NCBI GenBank assembly: GCA_018003015.1
Contig: JAGNEZ010000009.1
Location: 1-64,000, forward strand
Length of the DNA: 64,000 nt
DNA from: Phycisphaerae bacterium
Lineage (GTDB): Bacteria > Planctomycetota > Phycisphaerae > UBA1845 > PWPN01
Direction: 5' to 3'
Notes under the pieces: model-generated
What the model was told of the DNA's origin: nothing
The model's database searches: none
What the model saw: only the letters and a program-made list of their open reading frames with translations
Made by a program: the position numbers and the translations under genes
Shown: positions 16,970 to 25,440 of the stretch, piece after piece
Layout of the letters: every line of letters begins with the position of its first letter
How positions within the stretch are numbered: position 1 is the stretch's first letter

Positions 16970-16998
16970 AGAATAACCGCTCAACAGGATACGCCCAA
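16970..16998 (-). promoter_or_regulatory. candidate promoter for the sugar isomerase-like gene, overlapping a larA -10
   Basis: On the minus strand TTGGGC (16993-16998) lies 17 bases from TATTCT (16970-16975). On the plus strand TAGAAT (16969-16974) occupies almost the same bases and could be the larA -10, although its -35 is poor. Overlapping divergent promoters would compete. Confidence 0.35.
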
Positions 16999-17014
16999 GA
17001 CCGAAGGAGCGACC

Positions 17015-18310
17015 ATGCCCAGAAATGACACCAGGAACGTTCGTCTGGCCTACGGCAAAACCGGCCTGAAGGTCACCGTCCCGGCCAGCGCCGTCGTCAT
17101 CGAACCCCAATATGTCCCCGGCCTGCCCAACGAACGGGCCGCCCTCATCGAAGCCCTACGCGGCCCGATCGAAAGCCCCCCACTCCGCGAACGGGTCAAG
17201 CCCGGCCAGCGGGTCGCCATTGTCCACACCGATATCACGCGGGCAACCCCCAACGAACGCATTCTGCCCCCCCTGCTCGCCGAACTCGAGGCAGCCGGCA
17301 TCCGACGGTCAGACATCTTCCTGCTCAACGCCCTGGGCACCCATCGGGAACAGACACCCAACGAACTCAAGACCATGCTCGGCCCGGAAATCGTCGCCAA
17401 CTACCGCTGCCTCCAGCACAACGGCAACGACGACGCAAACCTGGTCAAGGTCGGCCGCACACGCTTCGGCCACTATATCCGAGTCAACCGCCAGTACATG
17501 GAGGCCGATGTCCGTATCCTCACCGGCTTCATCGAGCCCCACTTCTTTGCCGGCTTCAGCGGCGGACCCAAGGGCGTCCTGCCCAGCATCGCCGGCGCCG
17601 AGAGCGTGCTCGACAACCACGGAGCCAAAATGGTCGGCCATCCGAAAGCCACCTGGGGCATCACCGAAGGCAACCCCATCTGGGAAGAGATGCTCGAAGC
17701 CGCCACCATGACCAAGCCGACCTTCCTGCTCAACGTCACCATGAACCGGGATAAGCAGATCACCGGGGTCTTCGCGGGCAAGCTCCTGGCCGCCCACCAG
17801 GCCGGTACCGCGTTCGTCAAGAAGTGCGCCATGGCCCCCGTGCCCGCGCCGTTCGACGTGGTCATCACCAGCAACTCGGGCTACCCGCTCGACCTCAATC
17901 TGTATCAGTCAGTCAAGGGGATGTCTGCCGCCGCTCAGGTCGTCCGCCAAGGCGGGAGCATCATCATCGCCTCGCAGTGCTGGGACGGCATCCCCGAGCA
18001 CGGCCAGTTCGGACGCATGCTCCGCGAATCCAAGAGTGCGGCCGATGCCCTCGCCCACATCGAGGCCCCCGACTTCCCCGGCTGCATGGACCAGTGGCAA
18101 GTGCAAACCCAGACCCGCATCCTGCAGAAGGCCGACATCTACGTCCGGGCCGACGGCCTGACCGACGAGCAGATCACCCAGTGCCTGTTGAAACCGTGTC
18201 ACAAGATCGAGGATACGCTGGCCGCACTCCAGGCCAAGAACGGCGGCCACCCCCTGACCATCTGCGTACTACCGGAAGGGCCACTGACCATTCCGTACGT
18301 CTCGGCCTGA
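17015..18310 (+). CDS. larA: nickel-dependent lactate racemase-like protein LarA
   Basis: LarA interconverts L- and D-lactate, or related 2-hydroxyacids, using a nickel-pincer nucleotide bound to a lysine. The 431-residue product has the NPN-binding and catalytic positions at the family spacing: R76 in TRATP, H110 in GTHR, H176 in EPHFFAG, K186 in GGPKGVLP and H202 in VLDNHGAK. The ATG at 17015 follows AAGGAG by five bases; the longer open frame from 16661 is antisense to the neighbouring gene and is discarded. The cofactor-synthesis genes larB, larC and larE are not in the window. Many family members act on substrates other than lactate. Confidence 0.88.
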   Translation: MPRNDTRNVRLAYGKTGLKVTVPASAVVIEPQYVPGLPNERAALIEALRGPIESPPLRERVKPGQRVAIVHTDITRATPNERILPPLLAELEAAGIRRSDIFLLNALGTHREQTPNELKTMLGPEIVANYRCLQHNGNDDANLVKVGRTRFGHYIRVNRQYMEADVRILTGFIEPHFFAGFSGGPKGVLPSIAGAESVLDNHGAKMVGHPKATWGITEGNPIWEEMLEAATMTKPTFLLNVTMNRDKQITGVFAGKLLAAHQAGTAFVKKCAMAPVPAPFDVVITSNSGYPLDLNLYQSVKGMSAAAQVVRQGGSIIIASQCWDGIPEHGQFGRMLRESKSAADALAHIEAPDFPGCMDQWQVQTQTRILQKADIYVRADGLTDEQITQCLLKPCHKIEDTLAALQAKNGGHPLTICVLPEGPLTIPYVSA

Positions 18311-18475
18311 AGGTGCGATCCGGTTCGATCCAGAGAGATGGTGACCCCGCCCGACAACGGCCATCCAGATCCTGTCTCCGCCGCGGTCTCATGACCACCC
18401 CCCGAACACGATGCTCTGCGCCCATACTGACATCCTGCGTCTTCCGCCTCGCGAATCCGACGCGGCACGCCGCCC

Positions 18476-19948
18476 TCACCCGATCATCCGCCCTACCGTC
18501 GCCACGACCGTGCAAACGGTGATCCCCATGATCACCGGCATGATCGCGGCCACCAGCGTCCACTTGCGGCTCTTGGTCTCCTTGTAGATCGTCCAGATCG
18601 TCGTGCCGCAGGGGTTGTGCAGCAGGGCAAACAACATCAGGCACACGGCGGTCAGCAGCGACCAGCCGTGCTGGTCAACCAGCAGACTGCGCAGGACAAC
18701 ATCATTCGCCATCTCGGTCATCTTCCCGCTGCTGAGATAGACCATGATCATGGTCGGTACGACGATCTCATTGGCCGGAATGGCAATCACGTAGGCCAGG
18801 AGAATCACGCCGTCCAGCCCCATCATGAAACCCAACGGCTCCAAGGCCCGGGCGCAGTGGATGGCCAGACTCGTACCGCCGATCTCGATGTTGCCCAGAG
18901 TCCAGATCACCGCCCCCGCCGGGGCGGACACCCACACCGCCCGCATCAGCACAAAAAACGTCCGGTCAATCAGCGAAGTGTACAGGATCTGTAGGAAGCC
19001 CGGCCGTCGGTACGGGGGCAGCTCCAGGGCAAACGCCGAGGCTTCACCTCGCAGGGCCGTCCGCGACAGCACCCACGACGTCGCCAGCGTGAACGCCACC
19101 CCCAGCAGAACGATGGCAAGGACTGCCCCGGCCGCCGCAACCGACACGAGTTCCGGACGGAACGATGCCCCCACGAACACCGTCGCCAACATGATGATCG
19201 TGGGAAACCGCCCGTTGCAGATCATGAAGTTGTTGGTCAGAACGGCAATCAGCCGCTCGCGAGGCGAGTCGATGATCCGGCAAGCGGTCACGCCCGCCGC
19301 ATTGCACCCAAAACCCATGGCCATGGTCAGCGATTGTTTGCCGTGTGCCCCGGCCTTCTTGAACAGCCAATCCAGGTTGAACGCCACCCGCGGCAAATAA
19401 CCGAAGTCCTCCAGAATCGTCCACATCGGGAAGAAAATGGCCATCGGCGGAAGCATCACGCTCACCACCCAAGCCATGCACAGGTACACACCGTCCACCA
19501 GTACGCCCGTTAGCCACCACGGAGCATCAACCAGATCGAACCCGCGATGCAGGAGCGTACCGACGCTCATCGTCAGAAACGCAGGCGGGTGCTGAACGCC
19601 AAGGTAGTCTTTCAGCCACTCGCAGAGACCATTCTCATCGATCAACAGGCCAGCGATGAACTTGGACGGCACATTCGCCCCGACAACCGTCAGCCAGAAC
19701 ACGACCGCCAGCAGACCGAGCATGATCGGCAGGCCGAACACCCGCGAGGTCACAATCCGGTCAATCGTTCGATCCAGCTTGACTGATCCGCCTTCAACCT
19801 TGCGTACCGCTCGCCGGGCAATGCGACGAGCATCTTTGTACAGGCTCTCAACCAGTTGGTCGCGGAATCGCTCGCCAAGCTGGCGCTGCAACTGGTCCGC
19901 CCGAGCGATGAGTCCCTGCGGAGTGACTGGGGTACCTTGCTCGCTCAT
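18476..19948 (-). CDS. feoB: FeoB-type ferrous iron permease domain, separate protein
   Basis: This 490-residue protein is the membrane half of FeoB. A short helical N-terminus (to about residue 70) corresponds to the end of the GDI region, followed by about ten membrane helices. The first Gate motif is GFGCNAAGVTACRIIDSPRERLIAVLTNNFMICNGRFP and the second includes IPANEIVVPTMIMVYLS, with LHNPCGTTIWTIYKET near the end. It has no GTPase domain; that is supplied by the upstream gene, whose stop overlaps this ATG as ATGA. Together the two proteins add up to a normal FeoB length. Confidence 0.92.
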   Translation of the reverse strand: MSEQGTPVTPQGLIARADQLQRQLGERFRDQLVESLYKDARRIARRAVRKVEGGSVKLDRTIDRIVTSRVFGLPIMLGLLAVVFWLTVVGANVPSKFIAGLLIDENGLCEWLKDYLGVQHPPAFLTMSVGTLLHRGFDLVDAPWWLTGVLVDGVYLCMAWVVSVMLPPMAIFFPMWTILEDFGYLPRVAFNLDWLFKKAGAHGKQSLTMAMGFGCNAAGVTACRIIDSPRERLIAVLTNNFMICNGRFPTIIMLATVFVGASFRPELVSVAAAGAVLAIVLLGVAFTLATSWVLSRTALRGEASAFALELPPYRRPGFLQILYTSLIDRTFFVLMRAVWVSAPAGAVIWTLGNIEIGGTSLAIHCARALEPLGFMMGLDGVILLAYVIAIPANEIVVPTMIMVYLSSGKMTEMANDVVLRSLLVDQHGWSLLTAVCLMLFALLHNPCGTTIWTIYKETKSRKWTLVAAIMPVIMGITVCTVVATVGRMIG

Positions 19949-20760
19949 TGGCCACCCTCCAGGGCAACCTTGCGGCTCTTGCGCTCCACCGGCCTGGCCT
20001 GCTCGGAAACCACTCTCTGAAGCTGATTGTCGAGCAGCGCCTGGCGCACAGAATGATCTCCTTCAAGCAGCCGATAGGCTACCCACCGCGGATTGGGCAC
20101 GCCGGGAACCACACTCTTGATCAGGGGCAGCAACTCCTCCACCGCCTCCCGCAGCCCCTCCGGCGGCGGCGGGCAGCGCGGCGTCGGTACGATCTCGCCG
20201 GCCACCACTCCCGAAACGGCCTCCAGCAATTCCGGCAAGCCGCCCCCGGTCCTGGCGGTGGCGAGCACGACCGGTACGCCCAGGTCCAAGGCCAGCCGCC
20301 CGCCATCCACGCTCAAGCCCTTCCGCGCCGCCTCGTCCATCAGGTTGACGCAGACCACGACCTTGTCCGTGATCTCCATCACCTGAAACACAAGGTTGAG
20401 GTTCCGCTCCAGCACCGTGGCGTCAGCCACGACGATCGTGCAGTCCGGCCGGCCGAACAGCAGAAAGTCGCGGGCCACCTCCTCGTCCTGCGAAGCCGAC
20501 AGCAGCGAGTAGGTGCCCGGCAAGTCCACCAGCTTGTAGCGCACGTCGCGGTGGACAAACCCGCCCTCCGCCCGACTCACCGTCTTGCCTGGCCAGTTGC
20601 CGGTATGCTGCCTCAGACCCGTCAGGGTGTTGAAAACCGTGGATTTGCCGGTGTTCGGATTCCCCGCCAGAGCGACGACCTTGTCATAGCAGCTCACATC
20701 CAGGCCAAGCCGGGCTATGGCGAACGCGGATCGAGCCTGGGGTTCCTGCTGACTACTCAT
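19945..20760 (-). CDS. feoB: FeoB-type GTPase domain, separate protein
   Basis: The 271-residue soluble protein is the G-protein and GDI part of FeoB. It has G1 GNPNTGKSTVFN, G2 region TGNWPGKTVSRAEG, G3 DLPGTYSLLSAS, G4 NLMD in VVVCVNLMDEAARKG and a following helical GDI-like segment. The ATG at 20760 overlaps the stop of the regulator gene (ATGAGTAG) and has GGAG four bases upstream; in-frame ATGs at 20772 and 20775 are alternatives. It presumably controls the permease encoded by the next gene. I see no sign that the split is a sequencing error, because both halves have good starts. Confidence 0.92.
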   Translation of the reverse strand: MSSQQEPQARSAFAIARLGLDVSCYDKVVALAGNPNTGKSTVFNTLTGLRQHTGNWPGKTVSRAEGGFVHRDVRYKLVDLPGTYSLLSASQDEEVARDFLLFGRPDCTIVVADATVLERNLNLVFQVMEITDKVVVCVNLMDEAARKGLSVDGGRLALDLGVPVVLATARTGGGLPELLEAVSGVVAGEIVPTPRCPPPPEGLREAVEELLPLIKSVVPGVPNPRWVAYRLLEGDHSVRQALLDNQLQRVVSEQARPVERKSRKVALEGGQ

Positions 20761-21796
20761 GCTCCGTCCCATCATCACCGGCGTAATCTCGGACCCAAAC
20801 CTTGTCCGCCTGCTCGCGGCGAAGTGAAACCAGACTGCCACGAACCCGGAACGCCCGTGGATCGCGGAACAGACCACGCAGCTCCGGCTGAACAATCGCT
20901 CCGCTGGTCAGACCAAGATCCAGAAGCCGCCGCCGCCCGAAACCACGATACCGATCGTCGATCCCCACAACCTCGACTTCCTGGCCGTCAGGCACGTCCG
21001 CCAGTCGAGTCAAACCCGTTGTATCCAGCCGGTCCCCAACCGGCACAACCGGGCCAACCTCAATACGGGCGGCCGCCAGCGGCGCAAGCCGATACTCCCC
21101 CTGCACGTCCATGACCACAACCCGAGTGGAGTCTCGACTCACCACCCGCACGACCTGACCCGGCCTCAACCCCTCGGCAATGATCTGACTGAAAACCACC
21201 TCCGGCTCATCCTCGATGTGCAGAATCCGCACCGGCTCGTCGCCGGCCCACTCGCTGAGCGGCATGCCACGCACAGGCTCAACTTCACCACTCGCCCGGG
21301 GAATGGGGTCACCGTGCGGATCAGCCTGCGGATATCCCATGTGAGCGTCGAGAACATCCAGTTCCTCTGGCGTCAGTCGGTGCTCGGCCCGGTGGGCCGC
21401 GTGGTGGATGGCATCCAACGGCATGGCCGCCTCGTCAGCCAAGTAACGCTCCCAGAGCCGATGAGCCCGCATGACCTGCAATCCGACCCGCTTGCCCTCC
21501 GTGGTCAACCGCAAGACCTCCGCAACCGATCGCACCAGACCGGCCGCCTCCATCTGGCCTATCAACCGCTGCCGGCCAGGCAGAGATAGCCCCAGGACCC
21601 CGCCCAGCGAGTCCACCGTCGCATAACCTCCCCCCTGCTCGCAATCCAGCATGTGCTTCAACGCGTCCTCGAACCTCGACCGCTCACGCAACTGACGCCA
21701 AGCCCGCCACCGGTCGCGCAGCAGAAAGCCCGCCAGCGCCCCACACGAGACGAACAGGACAACGAGAACCAGAACCCGACCAGTCCAGTCGACCAT
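20753..21796 (-). CDS. membrane-anchored DtxR-like regulator fused to FeoA domain
   Basis: The 347-residue protein combines four parts. Residues 7-26 form one hydrophobic membrane segment. Residues 42-105 form a DtxR-like winged helix. Residues 106-166 match the DtxR metal-binding and dimerisation domain, with H112, E116, H131, H135, E138 and H139 at the spacing of both metal sites (H135 replacing the DtxR cysteine) and the PHGDPIP signature. Two SH3-like FeoA-type domains follow (about 177-248 and 262-337; the second has RRRLLDLGLTSGA). It is the first gene of the iron operon. By family it should sense Fe(II) or Mn(II) and bind DNA, but the anchor would hold it at the membrane. GAGG lies five bases before the ATG. 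Confidence 0.87.
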   Translation of the reverse strand: MVDWTGRVLVLVVLFVSCGALAGFLLRDRWRAWRQLRERSRFEDALKHMLDCEQGGGYATVDSLGGVLGLSLPGRQRLIGQMEAAGLVRSVAEVLRLTTEGKRVGLQVMRAHRLWERYLADEAAMPLDAIHHAAHRAEHRLTPEELDVLDAHMGYPQADPHGDPIPRASGEVEPVRGMPLSEWAGDEPVRILHIEDEPEVVFSQIIAEGLRPGQVVRVVSRDSTRVVVMDVQGEYRLAPLAAARIEVGPVVPVGDRLDTTGLTRLADVPDGQEVEVVGIDDRYRGFGRRRLLDLGLTSGAIVQPELRGLFRDPRAFRVRGSLVSLRREQADKVWVRDYAGDDGTEHE

Positions 21797-21812
21797 GACT
21801 GCCTCAGATCAG

Positions 21813-21852
21813 GACAACCCATGGTGAGTGTAGGCCCGAGAATAGGGTTGTC
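21813..21852. repeat. perfect 8-bp inverted repeat flanking the iron operon promoter
   Basis: GACAACCC (21813-21820) and its exact complement GGGTTGTC (21845-21852) are separated by 24 bases. One arm overlaps the -35 and the other lies at the predicted transcription start, so the whole promoter sits between them. This arrangement suggests an operator, plausibly for the regulator encoded just downstream. Confidence 0.55.
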
Positions 21853-21854
21853 AA
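21827..21854 (-). promoter_or_regulatory. promoter of the dtxR-feoA / split feoB operon
   Basis: A consensus TTGACA (21849-21854) is separated by 16 bases from TACACT (21827-21832) on the minus strand, giving a predicted start near 21820 and a short leader of about 24 bases to the ATG at 21796. Confidence 0.65.
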
Positions 21855-22338
21855 ACGGCTTCCCGCAGAGAGGGTGAGGTAAGACCATCGCAAGATGACC
21901 GACCTGGAGCGTCAACTCCCCGGCAAGCATACGCTCCCACCGTGTTCGACGACAACGACTACTTCAGCATCCTCCGTATCAGCGATTCCTCGGTCGGCAG
22001 CCCTTGGCGCAACCCGACTCGGGCCAGCCGCGGGGTGGCCATGAACGGCAATCGATGGGCCTACTTCGTGACCCAGACCGACGACGACCATCGGACAACA
22101 CCCGGCTAAAAGGCCCAACCTCCACCGCGCGACCATCGGCGGTCGGCGAAGCTCCTCTCCGTCACTGTCCGACCGACCGCCGACCAACGACGACGACTCA
22201 TCACTCGTTGTCGGCCACGACCATGCCCGTGAACGATGGCCCCCCGGCGTCCACCCCGCCCATCCTCCTGCAGAAAAAAGGATCTGGGTGTCCCTGTCCA
22301 CCATGAGTGCCTGCCCTCCGCCTCCCGCACCGGCCTCT

Positions 22339-22368
22339 GTGGCATCACTGCGGGCGGCTCGCTATACT
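22339..22368 (+). promoter_or_regulatory. candidate promoter of the sugar porter gene
   Basis: GTGGCA (22339-22344) and TATACT (22363-22368) are separated by 18 bases, about 47 bases upstream of the ATG. Confidence 0.5.
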
Positions 22369-22415
22369 GCCCCCCCGAACACGATGTCAGCCGCCACCCG
22401 AAGAGGGAGACCCCC

Positions 22416-23858
22416 ATGCCGGAAACCCATCGATACGTTCCCGCTCAACCTCGCTATAACAAGGGCTACGTCTGGACGATCTCGGTGATCGCAGCCCTCG
22501 GCGGCCTGCTCTTCGGATACGACTGGGTGGTCATCGGCGGCGCGAAACCCTTCTTCGAACGGTACTTCGGACTGGCCGGCAACGCCTCAGCCTCGGGCTT
22601 CGCCAATAGCTGCGCCCTGATCGGTTGCCTGGTCGGCGCCATCATGTCCGGCGCGCTCAGCGACAAATTCGGACGCAAGCGACCACTGATCTTCGCCGCG
22701 ATACTCTTCGCCGTCACCTCCGTGGGCAACGGCCTGGCCGGCAGCTTCACCGCGTTCGTCACCTGGCGCATCCTCGGCGGCGTGGCCATCGGCTTGGCCT
22801 CCAACCTGTCACCCATGTACATCGCCGAGGTCGCCCCCGCCCAGGTTCGCGGCCGCCTCGTCGCCATCAACCAGCTGACTATCGTCATCGGAATCCTCCT
22901 CGCCCAGTTCATCAACTGGTTCCTAGTCCGCCAACTGCCCTCGAACGCAACCGACGAGTTCATCATCGGATCGTGGTATGGGCAACAAGGCTGGCGATGG
23001 ATGTTCGCCCTGACCGCCATCCCCGCCCTGCTCTTCTTCGCGGGCATGTTCCTCGTCCCCGAGAGCCCACGCTGGCTGGCCAAGAACGGCAAGCCGGACA
23101 GGTCGCGAATCATACTCGAGCGGATCGGCGGCCCCGCCTACGCTGGCACGGCCATGGCCGACATCGAATCCACACTCGTCAATGAAACTGAGAAGGTCGA
23201 TTTCCGCGCCCTGCTCAATCCGCGCATGACCGGCGTGCTCGTGCTCGGCGTGGTGCTGGCAGTCTTCCAGCAGTGGTGCGGCATCAACGTGATCTTCAAC
23301 TACGCCGAGAATATCTTCCGGGCCGCTGGCTACGACATCTCTTCCGTACTCATGAACATCGCTTGGACCGGGTCGGTCAACCTGGTCTTCACCTTCGTTG
23401 CCCTCGGCGTGGTCGACCGCCTCGGACGCCGCCCACTCATGCTGATCGGCGCGATTAGCCTGGCGTTCATCTACCTGGCCATGGGGTACTGCTACCACTC
23501 CGGCGTCCAGGGACTCCCCACCTTGCTGCTGGTCCTGGCCGCGATCGCCTGCTACGCATGCTCCCTCGCTCCAATGACCTGGGTGATTCTCTCGGAGATC
23601 TACCCCAACCGCATCCGCGGAGCGGCCATGTCCGTCTCGGTATTCGCTCTCTGGGCCGCCTGCTTCGTCCTCACCTACACCTTCCCAATTCTCCACCAAT
23701 GGCTCGGTATGGCCGGGACGTTCTGGCTTTACGCGACCATCTGCACCGCAGGCTTTCTCTTCACCTTCCTCCGATTGCCCGAAACCAAGGGCAAGACCCT
23801 TGAACAGATCGAGAGCGAGTTGGTGGATGGACGCGGCCGGAGCGAGTCCCCTTGGTAA
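22416..23858 (+). CDS. MFS sugar porter (XylE/GLUT-like family)
   Basis: The 480-residue, twelve-helix transporter carries the sugar-porter signatures: FGYDWVVIGGA in helix 1, DKFGRKRPL between helices 2 and 3, PESPRWLAKNG after helix 6, QQWCGINVIFNYAENIF in helix 7, DRLGRRPL between helices 8 and 9, and PETKGKTLEQIE at the C-terminus. It probably imports a monosaccharide by proton symport; the sugar cannot be assigned. GAGGGAG seven bases upstream fixes the ATG at 22416. It stands alone, near genes for glycosidases, and may take up their products. Confidence 0.95.
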   Translation: MPETHRYVPAQPRYNKGYVWTISVIAALGGLLFGYDWVVIGGAKPFFERYFGLAGNASASGFANSCALIGCLVGAIMSGALSDKFGRKRPLIFAAILFAVTSVGNGLAGSFTAFVTWRILGGVAIGLASNLSPMYIAEVAPAQVRGRLVAINQLTIVIGILLAQFINWFLVRQLPSNATDEFIIGSWYGQQGWRWMFALTAIPALLFFAGMFLVPESPRWLAKNGKPDRSRIILERIGGPAYAGTAMADIESTLVNETEKVDFRALLNPRMTGVLVLGVVLAVFQQWCGINVIFNYAENIFRAAGYDISSVLMNIAWTGSVNLVFTFVALGVVDRLGRRPLMLIGAISLAFIYLAMGYCYHSGVQGLPTLLLVLAAIACYACSLAPMTWVILSEIYPNRIRGAAMSVSVFALWAACFVLTYTFPILHQWLGMAGTFWLYATICTAGFLFTFLRLPETKGKTLEQIESELVDGRGRSESPW

Positions 23859-24009
23859 CCGTGATAAGACCCGGAGACGGGCAAGCGGATAATCGGTGAC
23901 CGCTTCCATAGATCCTCCTTTAGGATCATTGTGCTGTCGGGCGCCGCCTTTGGCGAGATCGGATCCCCCGCATCTCGAACGAGAAACCGTACCCTCCCGC
24001 CAGCCAGGC

Positions 24010-24038
24010 GGGACACCGGCCATGCCAGACTGTACAAT
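24010..24038 (+). promoter_or_regulatory. candidate promoter of the tandem cysteine-peptidase genes
   Basis: GGGACA (24010-24015) and TACAAT (24033-24038) have a 17-base spacer and lie about 70 bases before the first ATG. Confidence 0.45.
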
Positions 24039-24109
24039 CTCCCATTGGAGCAAGCCGGCGATGGTACGCCGACTGACCTGGGAGACCCGCCGGGGATGGA
24101 CCAGTACCC

Positions 24110-25390
24110 ATGAGCAGGATCCGACCAAAGCCCGCAACCTGTTGCTGCCTCTGCGGCGTCCTCTCCGCCGCGATCATGACCGGATGCCAACACGAAACGT
24201 TCAGCCGAGATCCGGCAGCCTACATCGATGACACCGATCTCGTCGCGATGCGGCTCGATGCCGAAACCTCTCCGCCACAGCCGAGTCAGGGCACACCGAA
24301 ACCGACCCTCAAGGCGCTGCCCGCCAACCTCGATCCACCAGCTTCGCCCGCCGAGTTCCGCCAGTCGTGGCATTTCAAGCCCGTCAATCAGGGGCGCACC
24401 GGCCACTGCTGGTCGTTCGCGACCACTTCGTTCTTCGAATCCGAGATTCACCGCCTCAGTGAACGCGACATCAAGCTCTCCGAGCTGCACACCGTCTACT
24501 GGGAGTACCTCGAGAAAGCCCGACGGTTCGTCCGCCAGCACGGCAACTCCGAGTTCGGGCGCGGGTCAGAACCTAATGCCGTGATCCGCATCTGGAAACA
24601 ATACGGCGTGGTACCCGAAAACGCGTACACCGGCCTGTTGCCCGGTCGCAAGTTCCACGACGATCGGCGGCTCTGTGCCCAAATCCGCGAGTACCTGGAC
24701 TCTCTCAGGGAGAAGAACACCTGGGACGAGAAATCAGCCGTGACCGCCGTCAGAGCCATCCTTGACCGGCACCTCGGGCCACCACCCCTCTCCCTGGACT
24801 GGAACGGGCAAACGATGACACCGCAGGACTTCCTGCACAACGTGGTCAAGCTGAACCTCGACGACTACGTCAGTGTCCTCTCCCTGATGAACGAACCCTT
24901 CAATGCGTGGTGCGAGTATAAGGTACCCGACAACTGGTGGCATTCCCGCCAGTACTTCAACGTCTGTCTCGAGGACTTCATGACGATCGTAGACCGCGCG
25001 ACCCGCGACCGCCAGACGATGTGCCTCGGGATCGACAACACCGAGCCGGGCTTCCTCTACCGCCAGAACGTGGCTTTCATCCCGACGTTTGACATCCCCG
25101 ACTTCAGCATCGACGACGCCGCCCGCCAGATCCGCTTCAACAACGGGAGCACAACGGACGATCATGCCGTCCACCTCGTGGGATCCTGCCGACAACACCG
25201 GCAGCCATGGTACCTCATCAAGGACTCCGACACCGGCCCGCTCAATGGTCCGCACAAAGGCTACATGTTCTACCGCGAGGACTACCTGCGACTGAAAACG
25301 CTCTTCATCCTGTTGCCGCGCCACACGGCCGAGAAGGCCCTGGGCCGGCCGCTGGGCTCGCCCGCATCGGCACCGGCGCGAGGCAAATAA
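24110..25390 (+). CDS. lipoprotein with C1B (bleomycin hydrolase-like) cysteine peptidase domain
   Basis: A lipoprotein signal ends at C26 (AIMTGCQ). The mature part has a papain-clan C1 domain of the bleomycin hydrolase type: Q94 and the nucleophile C100 in VNQGRTGHCWSF, and the histidine in TTDDHAVHLVG. The third catalytic position, normally Asn in a NSWG context, reads WYLIKDSDTG, that is Asp. Activity is therefore likely but altered specificity or a different geometry is possible. The 426 residues fit the family. It is followed after 50 bases by a second peptidase-like gene, and the two are probably cotranscribed and act at the cell surface. Confidence 0.85.
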   Translation: MSRIRPKPATCCCLCGVLSAAIMTGCQHETFSRDPAAYIDDTDLVAMRLDAETSPPQPSQGTPKPTLKALPANLDPPASPAEFRQSWHFKPVNQGRTGHCWSFATTSFFESEIHRLSERDIKLSELHTVYWEYLEKARRFVRQHGNSEFGRGSEPNAVIRIWKQYGVVPENAYTGLLPGRKFHDDRRLCAQIREYLDSLREKNTWDEKSAVTAVRAILDRHLGPPPLSLDWNGQTMTPQDFLHNVVKLNLDDYVSVLSLMNEPFNAWCEYKVPDNWWHSRQYFNVCLEDFMTIVDRATRDRQTMCLGIDNTEPGFLYRQNVAFIPTFDIPDFSIDDAARQIRFNNGSTTDDHAVHLVGSCRQHRQPWYLIKDSDTGPLNGPHKGYMFYREDYLRLKTLFILLPRHTAEKALGRPLGSPASAPARGK

Positions 25391-25440
25391 ACCGCGTCGC
25401 CATCGAGATATGGCTCTGCAAGAACGAGAAACGGGATATC

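Larger units (their letters stand above)
21797..22415. other. divergent intergenic region, iron operon to sugar porter
   Basis: This 619-base gap contains the iron operon promoter with its inverted repeat and a promoter for the sugar porter gene. It also holds an open stretch (21942-22109, plus strand) from a GTG, 55 codons, reading VFDDNDYFSILRISDSSVG and later GVAMNGNRWAYFVTQTDDD. That composition is more protein-like than the surrounding frames. It has no ribosome-binding site, and I regard it as a possible remnant of a gene rather than an active one. Confidence 0.35.

Noticed and set aside
18322-18340. GGTTCGATCC, resembling a tRNA T-loop
   Set aside because: No acceptor stem, anticodon arm or D-arm can be formed around it.
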